Positions 61,656-64,000 of a stretch of 64,000 nucleotides of DNA are shown here, piece by piece. The notes beneath the pieces were generated by a model. That model made no database searches. It was not told the origin of the DNA and saw nothing but the letters and a program-made list of their open reading frames with translations. Numbering within the stretch: the stretch's first letter is position 1; each line of letters begins with the position of its first letter. The stretch is from the NCBI RefSeq assembly GCF_016722765.1, contig NZ_JAEQND010000008.1, positions 62,001 through 126,000 of the forward strand. The letters are read 5' to 3'. Source of the DNA: Ramlibacter alkalitolerans. GTDB taxonomy: Bacteria > Pseudomonadota > Gammaproteobacteria > Burkholderiales > Burkholderiaceae_C. The position numbers and the translations under genes were made by a program.

Positions 61656-63680
61656 TCAGGCGGCCAGCGCGAGGGCGGCGCGCTTGTGCGCCAGGCGCTC
61701 CTCGTCGCATTTCGGGCAGAACTTGTGCTCGCCGGCGAGGTAGCCGTGCGTGGGGCAGATCGAGAAGGTCGGCGTGACCGTGATGTAGGGCAGTCGGAAG
61801 CGCGTGAGGGCGCGCTGCACCAGCATCCGGCAGGCCTCGGCGCTCGAGAGCCGCTCGCCCATGTACAGGTGCAGCACCGTGCCGCCGGTGTACTTCGACT
61901 GCAGCACTTCCTGGCGCTGCATCGCCTCGAAGGGGTCGTCGGTGAAACCCACCGGCAGCTGCGAGGAGTTGGTGTAGTAGGGATGCGTGTCGGTGCCGGC
62001 CTGCAGGATGCCGGGCCAGCGCTTGCGGTCCTCGCGGGCGAAGCGGTAGGTGGTGCCCTCGGCCGGCGTGGCCTCCAGGTTGTACAGGTGGCCCGTTTCC
62101 TCCTGGAAGGCGACGATGCGCCCGCGCACGTGATCGAGCAGGCGCAGCGCGAAGGCCTCCCCCCATGCGCTCGTGATGTCGTGCGCGCCGTCGCTGAAGT
62201 TGCGGATCATCTCGTTGACGCCGTTCACGCCCAGCGTCGAGAAGTGGTTGCGCAGCGTGCCGAGATAGCGTTTGGTGTACGGGAACAGGCCCTGGTCCAT
62301 CAGGCGCTGGATCAGCTTGCGCTTGGTCTCCAGGCTTTGCTTGCCCAGATCCAGCAGGCGATCGAGCGCGCGCAGCAGGCCGGCCTCGTCGCCGCGGTGC
62401 AGGTAGCCCAGGCGCGCGCAGTTGACGGTGACCACGCCGAGGCTGCCGGTCTGCTCCGCGCTGCCGAACAGGCCGTTGCCGCGCTTGAGCAGTTCACGCA
62501 CGTCGAGCTGCAGCCGGCAGCACATGGAGCGGACCATGTTCGGCTCGAGCTCCGAGTTGATGAAGTTCTGGAAGTACGGCAGGCCGTAGCGCGCCGTCAT
62601 CTCGAACAGGCGGGTGGCGTTCTCCGACGCCCAGGGGAAGTCGCGCGTGATGTTGTAGGTCGGGATGGGGAAGGTGAAGACGCGGCCCTTGTCGTCGCCC
62701 GCCGTCATCACCTCGATGAAGGCGCGGTTGATCATGTCCATCTCGGCGCCCAGCTCGCCGTAGGTGAAGGGCATCTCCTCGCCGCCGATCACGGGCACCT
62801 GCTCGCGCAGGTCGTCCGGGCAGGTCCAGTCGAAGGTGAGGTTGGTGAAGGGCGTCTGCGTGCCCCAGCGCGAAGGCACGTTGAGGTTGTGCACCAGCTC
62901 CTGGATGCACTGGCGCACCTGGTCGTACGTCATGGCGTCCTTGCGGACGAAGGGCGCCATGTAGATATCGAAGGAGGAGAAGGCCTGCGCGCCGGCCCAC
63001 TCGTTCTGCAGCGTGCCGAGGAAGTTGACCACCTGCCCCACCGCGGACGACATGTGCCGCGCGGGGCCCGCCTCCACCTTGCCCGGCACGCCGTTCAGGC
63101 CCTCGTGCAGCAGGGTGCGCAACGACCAGCCGGCGCAGTAGCCACTGAGCATGTCGAGGTCGTGGATGTGCAGGTCACCGCTGCGGTGCGCCTCGCCGAT
63201 CTCCGGCGTGTACACGTGCGACAGCCAGTAGTTGGCGGTGACCTTGCCGGCCACGTTGAGGATCAGGCCGCCGAGGGAGTAGCCCTGGTTGGCGTTGGCG
63301 TTCACCCGCCAGTCCGACTTCGACAGGTACTCGCTCATGGAGGCATGCACGTCCACCAGCGTCTGCCGGCCCTTGCGCATCGCCGCGTGCTGCTCGCGGT
63401 ACACGATGTAGGCGCGGGCGGTCTTCAGGTGGTTGGCGGCGATCAGCGTCTGCTCCACCACGTCCTGGATCTGCTCGATCTGCGGCGCCTGGCCGTGGAA
63501 GCGGAACATCAGGACTTTGCGCACCTGCGCCGACAGCAGCGCGGCCTCGTCGGCCTCGAATTCGCCGCTGGCGGCGCCGGCGCGCGCCAGGGCGTTCTCG
63601 ATCTTGCGGGCGTCGAAGGGGGCGCGTTCGCCGCTGCGCTTGACGACTTCGCGGGGCGCGGGGTGCAGGGCTGTGTTCAT
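61656..63680 (-). CDS. nrdD: Class III (anaerobic) ribonucleotide reductase, catalytic part
   Basis: A 674-residue catalytic subunit that reduces ribonucleotides to deoxyribonucleotides without oxygen. Residues ~8-100 are an ATP-cone (VVKRSGERAPFDARKIENALARAG), the allosteric control site. The barrel follows with ANYWLSHVYTPEIGEAH, LNVPSRWGTQTPFTN and the active-site region MVRSMCCRLQLDVRELL. The C-terminus ends with the zinc-type cysteines CPTHGYLAGEHKFCPKCDEE and then stops without the glycyl-radical motif, which is encoded by the next gene. ATG 63680 has a perfect AGGAGG. Two NrdR-like boxes lie upstream. Confidence 0.93.
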   Translation of the reverse strand: MNTALHPAPREVVKRSGERAPFDARKIENALARAGAASGEFEADEAALLSAQVRKVLMFRFHGQAPQIEQIQDVVEQTLIAANHLKTARAYIVYREQHAAMRKGRQTLVDVHASMSEYLSKSDWRVNANANQGYSLGGLILNVAGKVTANYWLSHVYTPEIGEAHRSGDLHIHDLDMLSGYCAGWSLRTLLHEGLNGVPGKVEAGPARHMSSAVGQVVNFLGTLQNEWAGAQAFSSFDIYMAPFVRKDAMTYDQVRQCIQELVHNLNVPSRWGTQTPFTNLTFDWTCPDDLREQVPVIGGEEMPFTYGELGAEMDMINRAFIEVMTAGDDKGRVFTFPIPTYNITRDFPWASENATRLFEMTARYGLPYFQNFINSELEPNMVRSMCCRLQLDVRELLKRGNGLFGSAEQTGSLGVVTVNCARLGYLHRGDEAGLLRALDRLLDLGKQSLETKRKLIQRLMDQGLFPYTKRYLGTLRNHFSTLGVNGVNEMIRNFSDGAHDITSAWGEAFALRLLDHVRGRIVAFQEETGHLYNLEATPAEGTTYRFAREDRKRWPGILQAGTDTHPYYTNSSQLPVGFTDDPFEAMQRQEVLQSKYTGGTVLHLYMGERLSSAEACRMLVQRALTRFRLPYITVTPTFSICPTHGYLAGEHKFCPKCDEERLAHKRAALALAA

Positions 63681-63700
63681 GGACCTCCTCTTCGCCTGGG

Positions 63701-63745
63701 CACTAGATGTAGGGGGCGGAGTATGCCGGGGCACTACATCTAGTG
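63701..63745 (-). promoter_or_regulatory. Pair of NrdR-like boxes upstream of nrdD
   Basis: CACTACATCTAGTG (63732-63745) is a palindromic 14-mer (CACTA/TAGTG arms); CACTAGATGTAGGG (63701-63714) is its partner in inverted form. Their centres are 31 bp apart, three helical turns, the usual spacing of paired NrdR boxes. NrdR is the ATP/dATP-sensing repressor of ribonucleotide reductase genes. The boxes end 21 bp before the nrdD ATG. Confidence 0.8.
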
Positions 63746-63746
63746 T

Positions 63747-63760
63747 TTGACGTGACGCAA
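63747..63760. promoter_or_regulatory. Degenerate FNR/Anr-like site
   Basis: TTGACGTGACGCAA fits the TTGAC-N4-GTCAA pattern in its left half and only partly in its right half. It lies immediately beside the NrdR-like boxes, on the nrdD side of the nitrile hydratase promoter. An oxygen-responsive activator would make sense for an anaerobic reductase, but the match is weak. Confidence 0.35.
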
Positions 63761-63818
63761 AAACCGGCGTTCACGGCGGCGATTGCGCCCGCCGGGCGCG
63801 TGCGGCATAGTCGCTCGC

Positions 63819-64000
63819 ATGGGCGAGCACCACCCTTCCCACGAACACAGCGAACTCGATGCAACCGAGCTGCGGGTGCGCGCGCTGCAGACGATCCTGA
63901 CCGAGAAGGGCTACATCGAGCCGGCGGCGCTCGACGCGATCGTCGAGACCTACCAGACCCGCATCGGCCCGCGCAACGGCGCCCGCGTCGTCGCCAAGGC
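63819..64000 (+). CDS. nthA: Nitrile hydratase alpha subunit, N-terminal part (cut by window edge)
   Basis: The first 60 codons are present. [45 protein letters not shown] matches the start of nitrile hydratase alpha subunits (and the related thiocyanate hydrolase gamma subunit), which hydrate nitriles to amides with a low-spin Co or Fe site. The metal-binding CSLC motif lies beyond the edge. ATG 63819 has no Shine-Dalgarno sequence; a -10-like CATAGT (63806-63811) ends exactly 7 nt upstream and TTGCGC (63783-63788) is 17 bp before it, so the message is probably leaderless. Divergent from nrdD. Confidence 0.85.
   Translation, partial: [60 protein letters not shown]

Noticed and set aside
61436..61656. 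Sequencing frameshift splitting nrdD
   Set aside because: The small gene has its own AAGGAG ribosome site and ATG, and the catalytic gene ends with a natural Ala-rich tail after the zinc cysteines.

Overview
High-GC (roughly 70%) chromosomal DNA from a betaproteobacterium, most likely order Burkholderiales, family Comamonadaceae (Ramlibacter/Variovorax-like). The evidence is the tyrS / M23 peptidase / anmK / erpA / rpsI-rplM neighbourhood, orphan Bug-type (TctC) binding proteins, a SAH riboswitch in front of ahcY, a double-length UvrA, and abundant REP-type palindromes. Both window edges cut genes: the 3' end of a GlcG/HbpS-type gene on the left and the 5' end of a nitrile hydratase alpha gene on the right. 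No tRNA, rRNA, CRISPR array, prophage or complete insertion sequence was seen.

Layout. 1-1.6 kb: GlcG-type end, a secreted ankyrin protein and a VapBC toxin-antitoxin pair with a readable promoter/operator. 1.6-9.6 kb: housekeeping block (tyrS, M23 endopeptidase, anmK, erpA, bactofilin, a membrane coiled-coil protein, rpsI, rplM, rlmJ). 9.6-11.8 kb: two CAP-domain secreted proteins and a fructosamine-kinase-like gene. 11.8-15.1 kb: ahcY-tlyA-metF, a methyl-cycle operon behind a SAH riboswitch. 15.1-17.6 kb: a convergent ATP-dependent DNA ligase and LigD-type polymerase. 17.6-28.9 kb: prfC, an S41 protease lipoprotein, a HAD phosphatase, a hybrid histidine kinase plus NarL-type regulator, two PuuD-like amidotransferases with an orphan Bug protein, and a uracil-DNA glycosylase-like gene. 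29-35.7 kb: an outer-membrane barrel protein and a 1967-residue double UvrA whose linker contains an in-frame palindromic repeat. 36-44.6 kb: LivK-type binding protein, GIY-YIG protein, MHS transporter behind a four-fold 11-bp direct repeat, small-enzyme operon, HMG-CoA lyase, hydroxyacid reductase, secreted alpha/beta hydrolase. 44.7-49.8 kb: methylcrotonyl-CoA carboxylase/hydratase genes of leucine breakdown, with a membrane protein embedded in the operon. 49.9-53.3 kb: AraC regulator, OFA transporter, SnoaL-like protein. 53.4-60.7 kb: a GntR-centred divergent cluster of CoA-ester genes around two matching operators. 60.7-63.8 kb: anaerobic ribonucleotide reductase whose glycyl-radical domain is a separate 63-residue gene, behind a pair of NrdR-like boxes.

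Most notable: the split class III ribonucleotide reductase; the palindrome read in frame inside the double UvrA; two 21-bp minisatellites that appear to have grown from the end motif of REP elements; the GntR-controlled CoA pathway of unknown substrate; the 4 x 11 bp operator; and a recurring layout in which a -10-like hexamer sits exactly 7 nt before the start codon, suggesting many leaderless transcripts. All family names rest on reading motifs by eye; no database search was run.
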